Source: Petunia secreta
Lineage: Eukaryota; Streptophyta; Magnoliopsida; Solanales; Solanaceae
Length of the DNA: 64,000 nucleotides
Assembly (NCBI GenBank): GCA_029990175.1
Contig: JARKIP010000215.1
Location: forward strand, 1 to 64,000
Direction of reading: 5' to 3'
Shown here piece by piece: positions 44,191 to 55,892 of this stretch; the stretch's first letter is position 1; each line of letters starts with the position of its first letter. A program made the translations under genes and the position numbers. A model generated the notes under the pieces. It saw nothing but the letters and a program-made list of their open reading frames with translations. It did no database searches and had not been told where the DNA came from.

Positions 44191-44960
44191 GGGTTGAAGA
44201 AAGAAAGAGGAACTTTTACAGCGGTTATTGGGATAGCCGAGGAAAAGGCTATGAAGGGAGGAATTTGGTCTGGGAGCTAGTCATGTCTGATTGGGGAGTG
44301 CCCTCACGTGAATTTCGCGAGACCCTACCAGCTAAGACCGAAAAGCGACCGCTGTATTCAGCCAATGCCCGTCCCAATTGGAAACGCATCTCTGAAGAAA
44401 CAAAGGGAAAGCAAGTGTGGATACCCAAAGAACCTGAACCTATGGAAGTAGTGATCGAAGAGCCGTATGTACTCCCGCAGCCTGCAAAATGGCCCGGAGA
44501 CTGGTTTATAGGCATCATGATTAAGCAAGGTTATGAACCAGGCAAAGATTTGGGCAAGAACTTAGACGGTATGGTCCAGCCAATCAAAATTGTGATGAGA
44601 CCCGACAACGAAAAGGCTAGCATAGGATACATTGTGACCTATGAAAAGAGCATGGAAGAAGCGGCACTGGATTTCAAGTTCTATTAGAAAAGCACCAAGA
44701 TTCTCTTGCATATCTTTGTCTCGTCTGGATACTTGGATGGTCGAAAAGGGGAGATGTCCGCAGCACAAGGAGTGGAGCCGGAGATAGCTGATGCTAAAGA
44801 GGATCTGCTGGCAGGAATACAAAATCTATTCACAGTTGATGAAGACTGCTGTGTAATCCTGGAAGAACATGTTGAGCCTCCTGGACTGACAAAGGTTGAA
44901 TTTGGAGTAGCACTGAAAAACTGGATCAGCAACTGAGCTCGAGCTTACCGTGGACCTTGG
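44055..44960 (+). pseudogene. D linker with G-patch-like motif
   Basis: The frame up to 44687 holds IMIKQGYEPGKDLGKNLDG (about 44515-44570), the same G-patch-like segment as in copy C, and ends at TAG 44685-44687. A further open piece (44706-44936) has VDEDCCVILEEHVEPPGLTK. It precedes the predicted intron. The role of this linker is unknown. Confidence 0.6.
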
Positions 44961-45161
44961 TAGAGCTGAGGGGATAAAATTTATTTTATGTTTCCTAAAA
45001 TAAAACCCGACTCTGAGTCGTGGAGTTTGCATTTTCCTGCTTTGTTTGCACATGTTTCCCTACAAACTCTTTTTGCAAGGATTCATAATTAAAATGTAGC
45101 ATTATTTCTCGTTTAACTCTTTGCTTTAGTCTTTTAATTTTGCAACATTTTACTTTTTCTG
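44960..45161 (+). other. Predicted intron of D between linker and RT, acceptor altered
   Basis: Homologous to 20350-20548 of copy C. The donor region (TTGGTAGAG) is kept. The acceptor reads TTTTTCTG where copy C reads TTTTTCAG, so normal splicing at this place should fail in D. Confidence 0.5.
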
Positions 45162-46680
45162 CATTCATACTAATAATCCCATTGAGTCCACAATCGCAAC
45201 GTGTAATGAAACAATGGAGCTTGGGGAATGTAGAGCTGATTATGATGATTTTGATGAAACTACACAAGAAGAATTTGAAAGATTTTAAAACAAACCTAAG
45301 CCAAACCTTGAGGAGACTGAGGTGATAAACTTAGGAGATGAGAAAATTGTGAAAGAGACAAGGATCAGTGTGCATCTTAATGCCGAGGATAGAAAGCAAT
45401 ATACTGAGTTTCTAAAAGAATATGAGGACGTATTCTCCTGGTCGTACGATGACATGATTGGCATAATCACGGATATAGTAGCTCACAAATTACCTATCAA
45501 TCCATACTTTCCGCCAGTCAAACAAAAGGCCCGAACTTTCAAGTCATCACTTCTGTTGGAAATTGGCGAAGAAGTAACTAAGCAGCTCAATGCAGGGATT
45601 CTGAAAACAGTAAAATATCCAACTTGGTTGGCTAACATCATCCCAGTGCCGAAGAAAGATGGGAAACTCCGAGTTTGTGTGGATTATAGAGATCTGAATA
45701 GAGCAAGTCCGAAGGATGATTTTCCACTGCCAAACATACATATCCTGATTGACAATTGTGCGAAACATGAACTGCAATCTTTCGTAGACTGTTTGTCCGG
45801 TTATCATCAAGTGCTCATGGATGAGGAGGATGCCGAGAAGACAGCTTTCACTACATCTTGGAGGACTTATTGCTACAAGCTTATGCCATTTGGGTTAAAG
45901 AATGCTGGGGCAACATACATAAGGGCTATGACAACTATGTTCCATCACCTGATGCACAAAGAGATTGAAGTCTATGAAGACGATGTGATCATCAAATCAA
46001 AGAAGAGCTCGGAACATCTTGACAACTTGCGCAAGTTTTTCAACTGCTTCCGAAAGTACAGCTTAAATCTAAATCCGGTAAAGTGTGCTTTTGGTGTTCC
46101 AGCAGGGAAGCTCCTGGGTTTCATCGTCAGTAGGAGGGGTATCGAGCTGGATCCGTCCGAGAGCAAAGCCATAAAGAATTGCCACCGCCAAAAAGCAAGA
46201 AAGAGGTTATGAGCTTCCTAGGAAGGCTCAATTACATCAGTCGTTTCATAGCACAATCCAGCATCATCTGTGAGCCAATCATTAAGTTGCTGAAGAAAGA
46301 CGCAGTGATCGAGTGGACAGAGGATTGCAAAAAAGCATTTGATCGGATAAAGGAATAGTTGTCTTTCCCGCCTGTGCTGGTCCCGCCTGTGCTGGTCCCA
46401 CCTGAGCCTGGGCGAACTTTGATCTTATACCTGTCCATGGTATATTTGGCCTTTGGTTATGTATTGGGACAACATGATTCAACTGGGAGGAAGGAGCAAG
46501 CAATATACTATCTAAGCAAGAAGTTCACACCTTATGAAGCCAAGTACACATTGCTGGAGCGCACGTGCTGCGCACTGACTTGGATAGCACAGAAGCTGAG
46601 ACATTACCTAACATCTTACTCAACATTATTGATATCCTCTCAAATACATCTTCCAAAAACCAATGCCTACCGGAAAGCTG
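45162..46680 (+). pseudogene. D reverse transcriptase and RNase H
   Basis: 45322-46212 is open: LRVCVDYRDLNRASPKDDFP, FTTSWRTYCYKLMPFGLKNA, and the catalytic box as EVYEDDVIIKS at about 45968-45995. The usual Val before DD is Glu here. A frameshift near 46188 shifts the RNase H part, which continues from 46359 (EPGRTLILYLSMV, YYLSKKFTPYEAKYTLLERT). A 15-bp direct duplication (CCGCCTGTGCTGGTC) lies at about 46370-46400 and a TAG at about 46357. Would copy the RNA genome; not functional here. Confidence 0.82.
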
Positions 46681-47260
46681 GCTAAATGGAAAATGCTGCT
46701 CAGCGAGTTTGACATCACTTTCGTCACCCGAAAGGCGATGAAAGCTCAAGCCTTGGCTGATCACAGGGCCGAGAACCCAGTGCGAGATGACTATGAGCCT
46801 TTGCACACTTATTTCCCTGACGAGGAAGTTATGTTCTTAGAAGAAGATATCACTGAAGAGTATGATGGTTGGAGGCTATTTTTCGATGGAGCGGTCAATT
46901 TCAAAGGAGTTAGTGTTGGAGCAGTATTAGTTTCCAAGACTGGACAACACTATCCCGTCACGGCCAAACTAAGGTTTCCTTGCACCAACAACATGGCGGA
47001 GTATGAAGCTTGTATATTGGGTCTTAGATTGGCAGTGGACATGAACATACAAGAGCTATTAGCAATCTGGGACTCTGACTTATCTAAGTTCGAGGAGAAT
47101 GGAAAGCAAAGAATCTTAAGATATTGCCATACCTGGAGTGCATGAAGGAGCTGAAGCAAAGATTCACCAAGATAGAGTTTCGGCATGTACCCAGACTGCA
47201 AAATGAGTTCGCGGACGCTTTGGCTACCATATCTGCCATGATCAAGCATCCCGACAAGAA
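46663..47260 (+). pseudogene. D second, archaeal-type RNase H
   Basis: Has YDGWRLFFDGAVNFKG (first Asp), NNMAEYEACILGL (Glu), LLAIWDSD (Asp) and, in another frame, LQNEFADALATI (last Asp, about 47200-47230). A frameshift near 47085 ends the open part at 47145. Tat elements are known to carry such a second RNase H in addition to the gypsy one. Confidence 0.75.
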
Positions 47261-48589
47261 CTAGATTGACCCAATACCCGTGACAGTGAGGAAGCACCAG
47301 CCTACTGCTATCACATGGAAGAAGAATCAGACGGACAGCCTTGGTTCTACGACATCAAAGGGTTTCTCAAAGACGGAAGTTATCCAAAGAATGCAAGAAG
47401 TCTCCAAAAGAAGACGCTGAGGAGTTTAGCAAATGGCTTCTTTCTGAACAGAGAAGTTTTGCACAAGAAAACGCCCGATCTAGGTTTGCTGAGGTGTGTG
47501 GACGCAAAAGAAGCTGCTAAATTGTTAGAAGGAATACATTTTGGGACATGTGATCCACACAGGAATGGTTTTGTGCTTGCAAAGAAGATTTTGAGAGCTG
47601 GCTCTTTCTGGATGACAATGGAGCATGGCTGCATAAAGCACGCAAAGAAATGCCATCAATGCCAAGTCCATGGAGATATGATTCGAGTGCCTCCCAATGA
47701 ACTGAACATTATGGGATCGCCTTGGCTTTTTGCTGCTTGGGGGATGGATGTCATAGGACCTATAGAGCCAGCCGCTTCCAATAGGTATCGCATCATACTG
47801 GTGGCTATTGATTATTTTACCAATTGGGTAGAAGCTGCATCATACAAATCAGTAACAAAGAAGGTGATGTTGATCTTTGTCCGTGACAAGTTAATCTGCC
47901 GATTTGGCATCCCTGAATCCATCATCACTGACAATGGGTCCAATCTCAACAGTGACCTAATGAAAGCAACCTGTGAGGTCTTCAAGATCAAGCATCACAA
48001 CTCCACTGCATAAAGACCTCAAATGAATGGTGCGGTCGAGGCGGCCAATAGGAACATCAAGAGGATATTGTGCAAGATGATAGGCACTTCAAAGCAATGG
48101 CATGAGAATCTACCCTATGCCCTGTTAGGGTACCGCACCACAATGAGAACATCAACAGGCGCTACTCCTTATATGTTGGTGTATGGAACCGATGCAGTGG
48201 TGCCCGCGGAGGTCGAGATACCATCTTTGGGAATCATCCAAGAAACACAATTGAAAGATGCTGAATGGATCAAAGGAATAATAGAGCAATTGGCCCTCAT
48301 CGATGGAAAGAGATTGAATGCAATATGTCATGGGAAATTATATCAGAGGAAGATGGCTAAGGCATTTGGCAAGCAAGTTTGAGAACGATTCTTTGAACCT
48401 GGGCAGTTAGTACTGAAGAAGATATTTCCGAATCAAGAAGAAGCAAAAGACAAGTTTGCACCAAATTGGCAAGGACCGTACATGGTTCACCTAGTGTTGG
48501 ATGGAGGAGCATTGATATTGGTCGTAATTGACGGAGAAGTCTGGCCGAAACCGATCAACTCAGACGCTGTCAATAGATACTATGTATAA
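47260..48589 (+). pseudogene. D integrase
   Basis: HHCC finger (GIHFGTCDPHRN ... HAKKCHQC, about 47535-47660), then the catalytic core: Asp in WGMDVIGPI (about 47745), Asp in SIITDNGSNL (about 47930), Glu in GAVEAANRNI (about 48040). Two stops interrupt it: TAA at 48011-48013 (before RPQMNG) and TGA at 48380-48382 (Arg in related copies). The C-terminus continues to WPKPINSDAVNRYYV and TAA at 48587-48589. All catalytic residues are present, so decay is by two point mutations here. Confidence 0.85.
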
Positions 48590-49196
48590 GAGTTCGTACT
48601 GATTAGTGATTTCTACATTCTACAATACATTATGTAACCTGAACTACGTCACGACTTGATTCCCCAAGTGGGATACGTAGGAAACCTATTCAAGGTTCGG
48701 TCGCATAAATACAAAAAATTTATTTTCCCACAAAGCAAACACTGGGGTAGAATTTTTGAGGAACTCTAAAAAATTCCCAAAGGAAAAACATAGTTGACAC
48801 TCGGGTAGAAATTTTTGAGGATCTCTCAAAACTTTTGAATACTAACTGGGGAAGAATTTTGAGGTCACTTAATGGAGCTTCGAACAACATGAAGAATGAA
48901 AACTTCGTCTTCACACAACGCGACTTGCGGCTCAACGGGACAAAATATCTCATTACATATCTTTCTTATAAAAGTTTTTCAAAATCATTTGTATTATTTA
49001 CTACTTTATGCATATCCCTATCAGCTCGGCCAAGATCCCGGCACTCGTGGACAGCGAACGCGAAGGAAGCCGAGAATGCACAAACTGAACCACCCCGTAC
49101 AACTCACCAATCTTTCTTTGGATGCAGGCACAAAGGATACCCAATTCAGCAATGAATGACAGAGATGCTTTAACAAAAAGGTTTGTCATTTAAATT
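48590..49196 (+). other. D 3' UTR, first part
   Basis: Non-coding. Between 48740 and 48860 it has three copies of a motif like GGGTAGAATTTTTGAGG, as in copy C. Confidence 0.7.
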
Positions 49197-49880
49197 AGCT
49201 GAGGGTACACAGCGCATGGCTTCAGTTGAGGGTACGCAGCCCGATATCGATTTTCATTTTAAATTAGCTGAGGGTGCACAGCCCAAGGCGTCGGTTAAGG
49301 GTACATAACCCGATATCGATTTGCATTTTAAATTAGCCGAGGGTGCATAGCCCAAGGCATCGATTGAGGGTACACAACCCGATATTGATTATCATTTTAA
49401 ATTAGCTGAGGGTACACAGCCCAAGGCGTCGGTTGAGGGTACACAATCCGATATCGATTTGCATTTAAAATTAGCTGAGGGTACACAGCCCAAGGCGTCG
49501 GTTGAGGGTACACAGTCCGATATTGATTTGTCATTTAAATTTGCTGAGAGTATATAGCCCAAGGCGTCGGATGAGGGTACACAGCCCGATATCGATTTGC
49601 CATTTAAATTAGCTGAGGGTACATAGCCCGAAGCATCGGTTGAGGGTACACAACCCGATATCGACTTGCATTTTAAGTTAGCTGAGGGTACACAGCCCGA
49701 AGCATCGATTGAGGGTACACAGCCCGATATTGATTAACATTTTAAATTAGCTAAGGGTACACAGCCCAAGGCGTCGGTTGAGGGTACACAACTCGATACA
49801 GGTTTGTCATCTTATTTCTTTGCGGAGGGTACACAGCCCAATGCACGGACGGAGGGCATACAACCCGATGTAGAATCTCA
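49197..49880 (+). repeat. 69-bp tandem repeat in D 3' UTR, about nine units
   Basis: Units start every 69 bp from 49197 with AGCTGAGGGTACACAGCCC and end CATTTTAAATT. Each unit has two GAGGGTACACA(G/A)CCC half-sites, so it may have arisen from a shorter ancestor of about 35 bp. The last copies are decayed. Confidence 0.9.
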
Positions 49881-50148
49881 CACTTGACAGCAAAAAGACA
49901 CAGAATTATGGCATAGCAGACACAATCACATATGGCAAGAATCCTGGAAAGACGATCCAGCCCAGCGGGAAGGTACATTTTATATATACATCTTGTTGCA
50001 AACACATCTTCATTGCAGGATACACTTCAAGCAAAGCAAGCATTTCACCCTGAAGCCCCACATTTTCTTAAGTCATAGGCTCCTTAGAGTCATGATAAAA
50101 TTGGCCGCACTGTCAACGTCTTTGCCCGAAGACTCTTTCATCATCCCC

Positions 50149-50165
50149 GGGCAAAGAGGGGCAGC
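50149..50165 (+). other. Polypurine tract of D
   Basis: GGGCAAAGAGGGGCAGC directly before the 3' LTR start TGTTGACAGCC. Confidence 0.8.
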
Positions 50166-52223
50166 TGTTGACAGCCAATTTTGTCCTTTCTATTTGCAAA
50201 ATCAACAGTTCTCGAATTATACACATGATAGTGTATCCACTCTTGTCCTGTCCACTCCTTTCAAATTATCTTTTCATATAGTCGGACAATCGAGGCCATT
50301 TTCAAAAGTATCGTCTCAAACCATCGCTATTTTTATAATTTTCGCAATTACTTCTATTTTTGACAAAATTATCCAAACTGTTTTAAAATCCAAAAATCAC
50401 AATTTTTATGCATTTTTTAGCCTTCCTGACATTTCAAATTAATTTCCAAATTTTCCTATATTTTTGTATCCATTTATACAATTTTTATACCTATTTTTAT
50501 TCCTAATATACACTAGATATACACTATCTATACACTTCACATTTTACACCTCACATTTTACACATGTATACACATCAGCCACTTTTTTATACACGTCATG
50601 CCTACGTGGATCGATCTTGATCGTCCACGTAGATGATCTAACGGCAAAAACTAATTTCCTTTTTAATTACTCCACACCCAAAACCCTACCCCTCAACCTC
50701 ATTTCCCCCTCACTCGTTGACCCGACGCTCCCTTCTCTCTCTTCGGCGATACAAATCGCAACAACTGTCGATGGTCTTTCCGGCCAATTTAGCCAGTGAA
50801 AATTGGGGAAATTAGTATTTTTGGATCCCCCTCGTCGTCCGCAACATAACCCACACACTTTCGATGGGGTTTGGACGAGGAGAAACGTAACCCTATGTCG
50901 ACTGAATCGCCACCGCTGGGAAACGCATCCGGTGGGGCTCAGTTTGTTTTGAATGATATAGACACTGAGAAAGGGGTGAGATTTCTTCCTTGTAACCATA
51001 ATTCGAGATGGGTCGACTTGACCCGACCTGGTTCGAAAATAGGTAAATCCTAATTCCTAATTCTATACTCTCTATGTGTTGGCCTACGCCTAAAATTGCC
51101 TATTACTTGGTGTGTTTAACATGATCATTTGTCAATCAACTAGCATAAAAGCATCGATTCTTTTGGTTTCACTGTCTCGATAATGTTGTTTATGTGTAAG
51201 TTTGCTCGATTTTATTTATGTATAACATTGTTTAAGTGTTATTAATTGGGTGATTAGGGTGAAGAACTTTGGAGTTTTAATTTTTTTTTTTTTGCTTGTA
51301 GTCGAAACTTTGTTCTTAATCCTTTTACACTGAATGTTACCCTTTCAGGGCCTGTTACCCCTTGTCACCCCTGCTGAAAAAGTAGATTAATACCTATGAC
51401 AATGTTTGCATCTTTAACAGTAAATTGAGACCTTCACTTCGGTTAAATGTATGATTATTTGTCTGAAACTAGACTGGTTGAGTTTTGAATTATGATTGGA
51501 AGTTAATTTTGGGATTTGATTGAATCAATGCTAATTAAAAGGTGATGGAAATGTGTTAAAGGAGTGATTGGCTTTTGATTTTTGATTATTATGTACCTAG
51601 ACTTTGCTTTGTTTTAGGCATGGGAATCCTAGTTTGTTGAGAATTATTTTACCTTAATCAGGGGCTGATTTCCCTAACTTTGGAAAACAATATTCTTTTC
51701 CTTATTTTTCTTTGACCCGTTTGAAATTAAAAATAGACCTTACACCTATTTAAGTCGAGGCTATTCTACACATGGACAAAGACACAAAAAACACACAGTT
51801 CATACTAAGAAGGAAAAGAACACTCTCTCTGAAGCTTCAACAGATCTCCTTCTCTTGTTTTTTCTTTGGAAGTTCATTGCCCTGCTTGTTTGGTTGATTC
51901 AGTCTTGCAAGTATTAATCAACATTCATGCTATTTCTCTGTTATCTTACCGTCAGAAGATATCTCGTTTCTCTTCCTGATGACCTACTGTGTATGATTCT
52001 TTATTTATTCATGCTTGGATAACCTGTTCCTTTATTGTCAAAGTTTGGTTAATCTGCTATTATTTGAGTGATGTATGCTCAGGATTTGTCTTAGTTCATG
52101 TCCTGTTGACTTAAGGATCCAATAGGATCATGATAATTCTTGCTAAATAGGAGGAAACTGACTGCACATGATTGATAAGGCTCCTGATAGATTTCTCTTA
52201 ATCCAGACCTTCCCTTCCCTATT
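50166..52223 (+). repeat. D 3' LTR, truncated
   Basis: Matches 33251-35335 of the 5' LTR, then stops at 52223 where a different LTR begins (TGACACGACCC). The remaining 1.55 kb is not in the window. Confidence 0.88.
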
Positions 52224-52880
52224 TGACACGACCCGGAATCCAGTTAGGCCGTGCGGGCACCCGATATCCTCCCCTAGACCCGTTAGGCGAACCATTACCA
52301 ATTAAATCAGGAAAATAAATATAAAAATTCACAAATAAGGACAAGACTTAAAAAAAAAAAACACAGACATACTGATACCTTTAAGCTGTACAAAAGAAAT
52401 TACAGCTGACTACCCAACATACTAGGTTTAGCGCTATCGAGACTAGACAACTACGTGTACAAGAAGACAGATACCTCCTGAAGGGAGCAAAATACTACTG
52501 AAATAATAACCAATAAACTGGTGGCTGATAAAAGTTGGCTCACCCTAACAGCTGAAGTCGTCTTCGCTCCTTCACAACGTGGCGAACTCAATCCTGGAGC
52601 GAACATACTGAAACGAAATAGATAGACAACAACAATTAACAAACAAGGGTAAGTCAAAAGGACTCAATAAGTGGGGCAGACTAGCCACCTCAAAGAATAG
52701 GATAGCTAGCCAGGGAGAAAAGATACAGATAAACCAAATTCCTCTTATTTAAATTATTAAAAGGCAGCGCTAGATAATAACTAGAAACACGTATGGAATC
52801 ACAAACTTATTAACAACCAGGAACGTAAGATAGCCAGAACATATGGGTATCGAGAACATATCAACAATCAGAAATACATC

Positions 52881-53013
52881 ATACCGTCGCGGTGTTCTAC
52901 CCGATCCATATACTTATATCGTTGCGGCGTGCAACCCGATCCATATATTTATACCGTTGTGGCGTGCAACCCGATCCATATGTTTATGCCGTTGTAGCGT
53001 AAAACCCGATCCC
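52881..53013 (-). repeat. 35-bp tandem repeat, four units
   Basis: Units start at 52881, 52916, 52951 and 52986. Each has a (G/C)CGGCGTGCAACCCGATCC-like core. Confidence 0.88.
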
Positions 53014-53185
53014 CGCAACCCAAAATACGAGCCAGAAATATATACTCAATCAGATATATGTCTACGATATAGTATACATACCGCGCACATAAAATGCAAC
53101 ACAATACACACAATAGTCAGTATGCGGTGCAATGAGATGGGATGAATGCGGTACGATGCAATACAGTCATATATACCTGATACCT

Positions 53186-53452
53186 ATCTCCAGCGCGGGA
53201 CTATCATCGTCTACCAGGAGATATACGCAATAATGATTCTTCACCGGCTCGGGACTCTCATCGATTGCCTGGAAGTATATGCAATAATGATCCTTCACCG
53301 GCTCGGGACTCTCATCGATTACCGAGAAGTATATGCAATGATGACCCTTCACCGGCTCGGGACTCTTATTTATTACCGAGAAGTATATGCAATGATGACC
53401 CTTCACCGGCTCGGGACTCTCATCGATGACCGGAAAGTATATGCAATGCTCA
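53186..53452 (-). repeat. 54-bp tandem repeat, about five units
   Basis: Clear units start at 53240, 53294, 53348 and 53402 with TTCACCGGCTCGGGACTC; a decayed one precedes them. 54 is a multiple of three, so the array is open on both strands (a 119-codon frame is fortuitous). Confidence 0.9.
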
Positions 53453-54662
53453 AAACAAGAGTGCAATGCTCATATGCTCAATGCAATACCAACAACAGGG
53501 CATAACATATAATATACAATGTATATTCAAAGCTAAGGCGTAATGAGTACGCCTATCGGTAGCTACACATGCAAGGAACACGTGGTAGAATATCCACGAG
53601 GCCAAGTGCCTCCAAAGAAATGGATACAAACACTTACCTTGTTACAAAGTTAGTACATCTACTCAATAACCCCTTTGTCCTTTGATTTCATTGTCAAACA
53701 ATCCCACTCTATTCAATAAGCAGAAAAATATATCAAATTAGGGTAAAGGCTTCATTCCTCACATCTTAGGGCAATCCGGTTAGGAACCTGATACCCTATC
53801 CGCATACGCAATACGCAGGCCAGGCCTATGTACAGGGTTTAAGGTCACATAACCAAACCCTAAATAAATTACATTTATATGTTGCCCATAATTCACTGAG
53901 TACGAATATATAATCAATTAAATTATCGGGGTCCATTTGACACTTTAAACTATTAATTGAACTTATTAAAATGATTAATATTCCAAGTTTTACCGTTAAT
54001 ACATATTCAAACATACGTAATAAACTCAAATAATGCATTAAGATCATTAACTGAATGTTTCGAGGTAAAAATTCTACTATTTTCCCGGCTCTTTTTTCAT
54101 TTTCTGGCATTTTTTTCTGATAATTTTCTCTGTTTCTCGTTTTCTCTGATTCTGCTCATTTTCCCTTACGACTTAAATGTCAAGGGATTAAGATCCCTTT
54201 GACCACCGCCTATTCATTTTCTTTTGTCTTTTTCCTTTTTTTTTCTTTTTTCTTTAAAATTCGCTGCTACGGTAAAAAGATCAAATTATTTGAACCCGTA
54301 ACTCAATATGCAAATTAAATGGAAAAAGATCAAATTATCAGACTTTCGGTATTTTAGCGGAAACTAGCCGAACAACATCGAAATTCACTTTAGAAAGTTC
54401 ACAAAAGTCATAAATAATCATATGAACCTAATGGCGCTTTCGGATTTCGAATCGGAGTTCATTCGCTAATACCGTGCTCGAAAATCTCTTTTTAATATTT
54501 ATCGACAATAAAAGCTGAAACCTTCTTCCGATACGTACCAAACAAGTTCTGATTTAACTCAAATTTTACAGACAGGTCCTAATGGACCTTACGAATATTT
54601 TAAAATTATCGGCACACCAATCGGAGTTCTAACTTCCGAAACGACTGACTGAGGTCGTTTCA

Positions 54663-54675
54663 TTCTCCTCCACTT
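54663..54675 (-). other. Polypurine tract of G
   Basis: The minus strand reads AAGTGGAGGAGAA next to the LTR end at 54662. Confidence 0.65.
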
Positions 54676-55529
54676 ATACTCTCGTTCGTCCTCGAACGAG
54701 CCTAAGTCTAAAGCAACATTCACGCAAATAAAAAGAGAATTTACTCAACCTTCATAAACTACGCTACAGACATTATCTCACGATTACAGAATCAGAATTA
54801 TAACACGCATATCGAACTGATGGAATAAAATATATCTAGATGATATGATAATGCCATTACACAGCTTATTCTGACTAAGTTGATCCTTCCTCGATTACGA
54901 GAAGAGAGTTTTACTTTTTTCGAAACAAAGATTTACTAAACTCTGGATGGATTAACATGATTCAGCCGAGAATGACCTCTTCAATATACCTTTCGATATA
55001 GAACAGGTCGATGGAACTAAGAATTAGCTCACGCTTGATACAATAGGGGAAGCTTTTGAAGTACCTTGTCACTACACACTATAGAAGATTTGATGCAAGC
55101 TATATTATTTTTACGAACGCATTATGCAACATCTCAGTTGATGTTAGTGTTGTTCCGCAAGCTCCTTGTGGGAATGTAGTTACTCATATCCTAATGTATG
55201 TCAAAGGTTCATCTGAACAGGGTCAATCATAAAAGGATAAGGATCATGAAAATACTACTGGATAGTATGATGCAGACTAGGAATGATCTTCAGACTGAAC
55301 ATCTACTTCAGGGTATTGTCTTTGAATTGGAAAAATTGTACTTGAGAAATTGAAAATAAAAGAGGCATATAGTTGGATCATGAACTGAGGCAGAATACCA
55401 GCAAGAAAGTTGATTACATGTGCACTTAAAATGCTAAAGTAACTTCTCAAAGAGTTGAGGTATGAAAGAGATATACATGCCAATAATGTATTGTCGACAA
55501 GCTGCAATAGACCTTTAACTCTAAATTTC
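54676..55529. other. Degenerate gypsy sequence, no clear gene
   Basis: AT-rich. The first bases (TCGTTCGTCCTCGAACGAG) form an inverted repeat and are typical of sequence next to gypsy LTRs. No domain recognised. Confidence 0.4.
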
Positions 55530-55892
55530 CATGAAGTAAAACAGCGTCAGTATGAGGATCCAATTCTAGTTGAATACAGACAGATAGCCAGAAGAAAGCC
55601 GGAGTAGCCATACAGGGTTACTACTCACGGTGTTCCCATGTATAAAGATAGACTTTGTGTTTCCGATGTTGCAGATTTACGTGGACAGATTATGATAGAG
55701 GCACATTATTCCAAATACACTGTTCATCCAGGTTCGACTAAGATATACCATGATCTTAAGCAGATTTATTTGTGGGACGGAATGAAGTGTGACATAGCAG
55801 AATTTGTGGCTCAGTATTCTAATTGCCAGCAAGTTAAAGTCGTGTCATCTTTCCAGACTTTATACTTTCAACAGATAGGTACGTATATATGA
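55530..55892 (+). pseudogene. Gypsy integrase N-terminal fragment, plus strand
   Basis: 55638-55892 codes YKDRLCVSDVADLRGQIMIE and the HHCC-type region (AHYSKYTVHPG ... NCQQVK). The first Cys of the CxxC pair is Tyr. The homologous frame extends upstream to about 55530 through a stop. Orientation is opposite to element G, so it is a separate fragment or an inverted piece. Confidence 0.7.

Larger units (their letters stand above)
33251..52223 (+). mobile_element. D: Ogre-like Tat retrotransposon, plus strand
   Basis: 5' LTR 33251-36886, tRNA-Arg-type primer site 36889-36906, two ORF1 genes, gag, protease, G-patch-like linker, RT-RNase H, archaeal-type RNase H, integrase, tandem-repeat 3' UTR, polypurine tract 50149-50165, and 3' LTR 50166-52223 cut short by another LTR. 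The order, very long LTRs, ORF1 upstream of gag and the second RNase H identify the Tat/Ogre lineage. Inserted into ORF1b of copy C; the left flank CTCGT (33246-33250) is the candidate target duplication. Confidence 0.9.
52224..54662 (-). repeat. G: gypsy LTR (2439 bp), minus strand
   Basis: The plus strand begins TGACACGACCCGG and ends GGTCGTTTCA, giving TG...CA ends and a short inverted repeat. The polypurine tract AAGTGGAGGAGAA (minus, 54675-54663) abuts it, so it is a 3' LTR of a minus-strand element whose body is to the right. It contains two tandem repeats (52881-53013 and 53186-53452). The CTATT left flank (52219-52223) is the possible target duplication. Confidence 0.75.

Noticed and set aside
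49197..49880. Regular repeats resembling a CRISPR array
   Set aside because: Units are contiguous 69-bp tandem copies without unique spacers, in a plant retrotransposon 3' UTR.
53146..53505. 119-codon frame as a repeat protein gene
   Set aside because: Produced by a 54-bp tandem repeat (multiple of three), open on both strands, inside an LTR.
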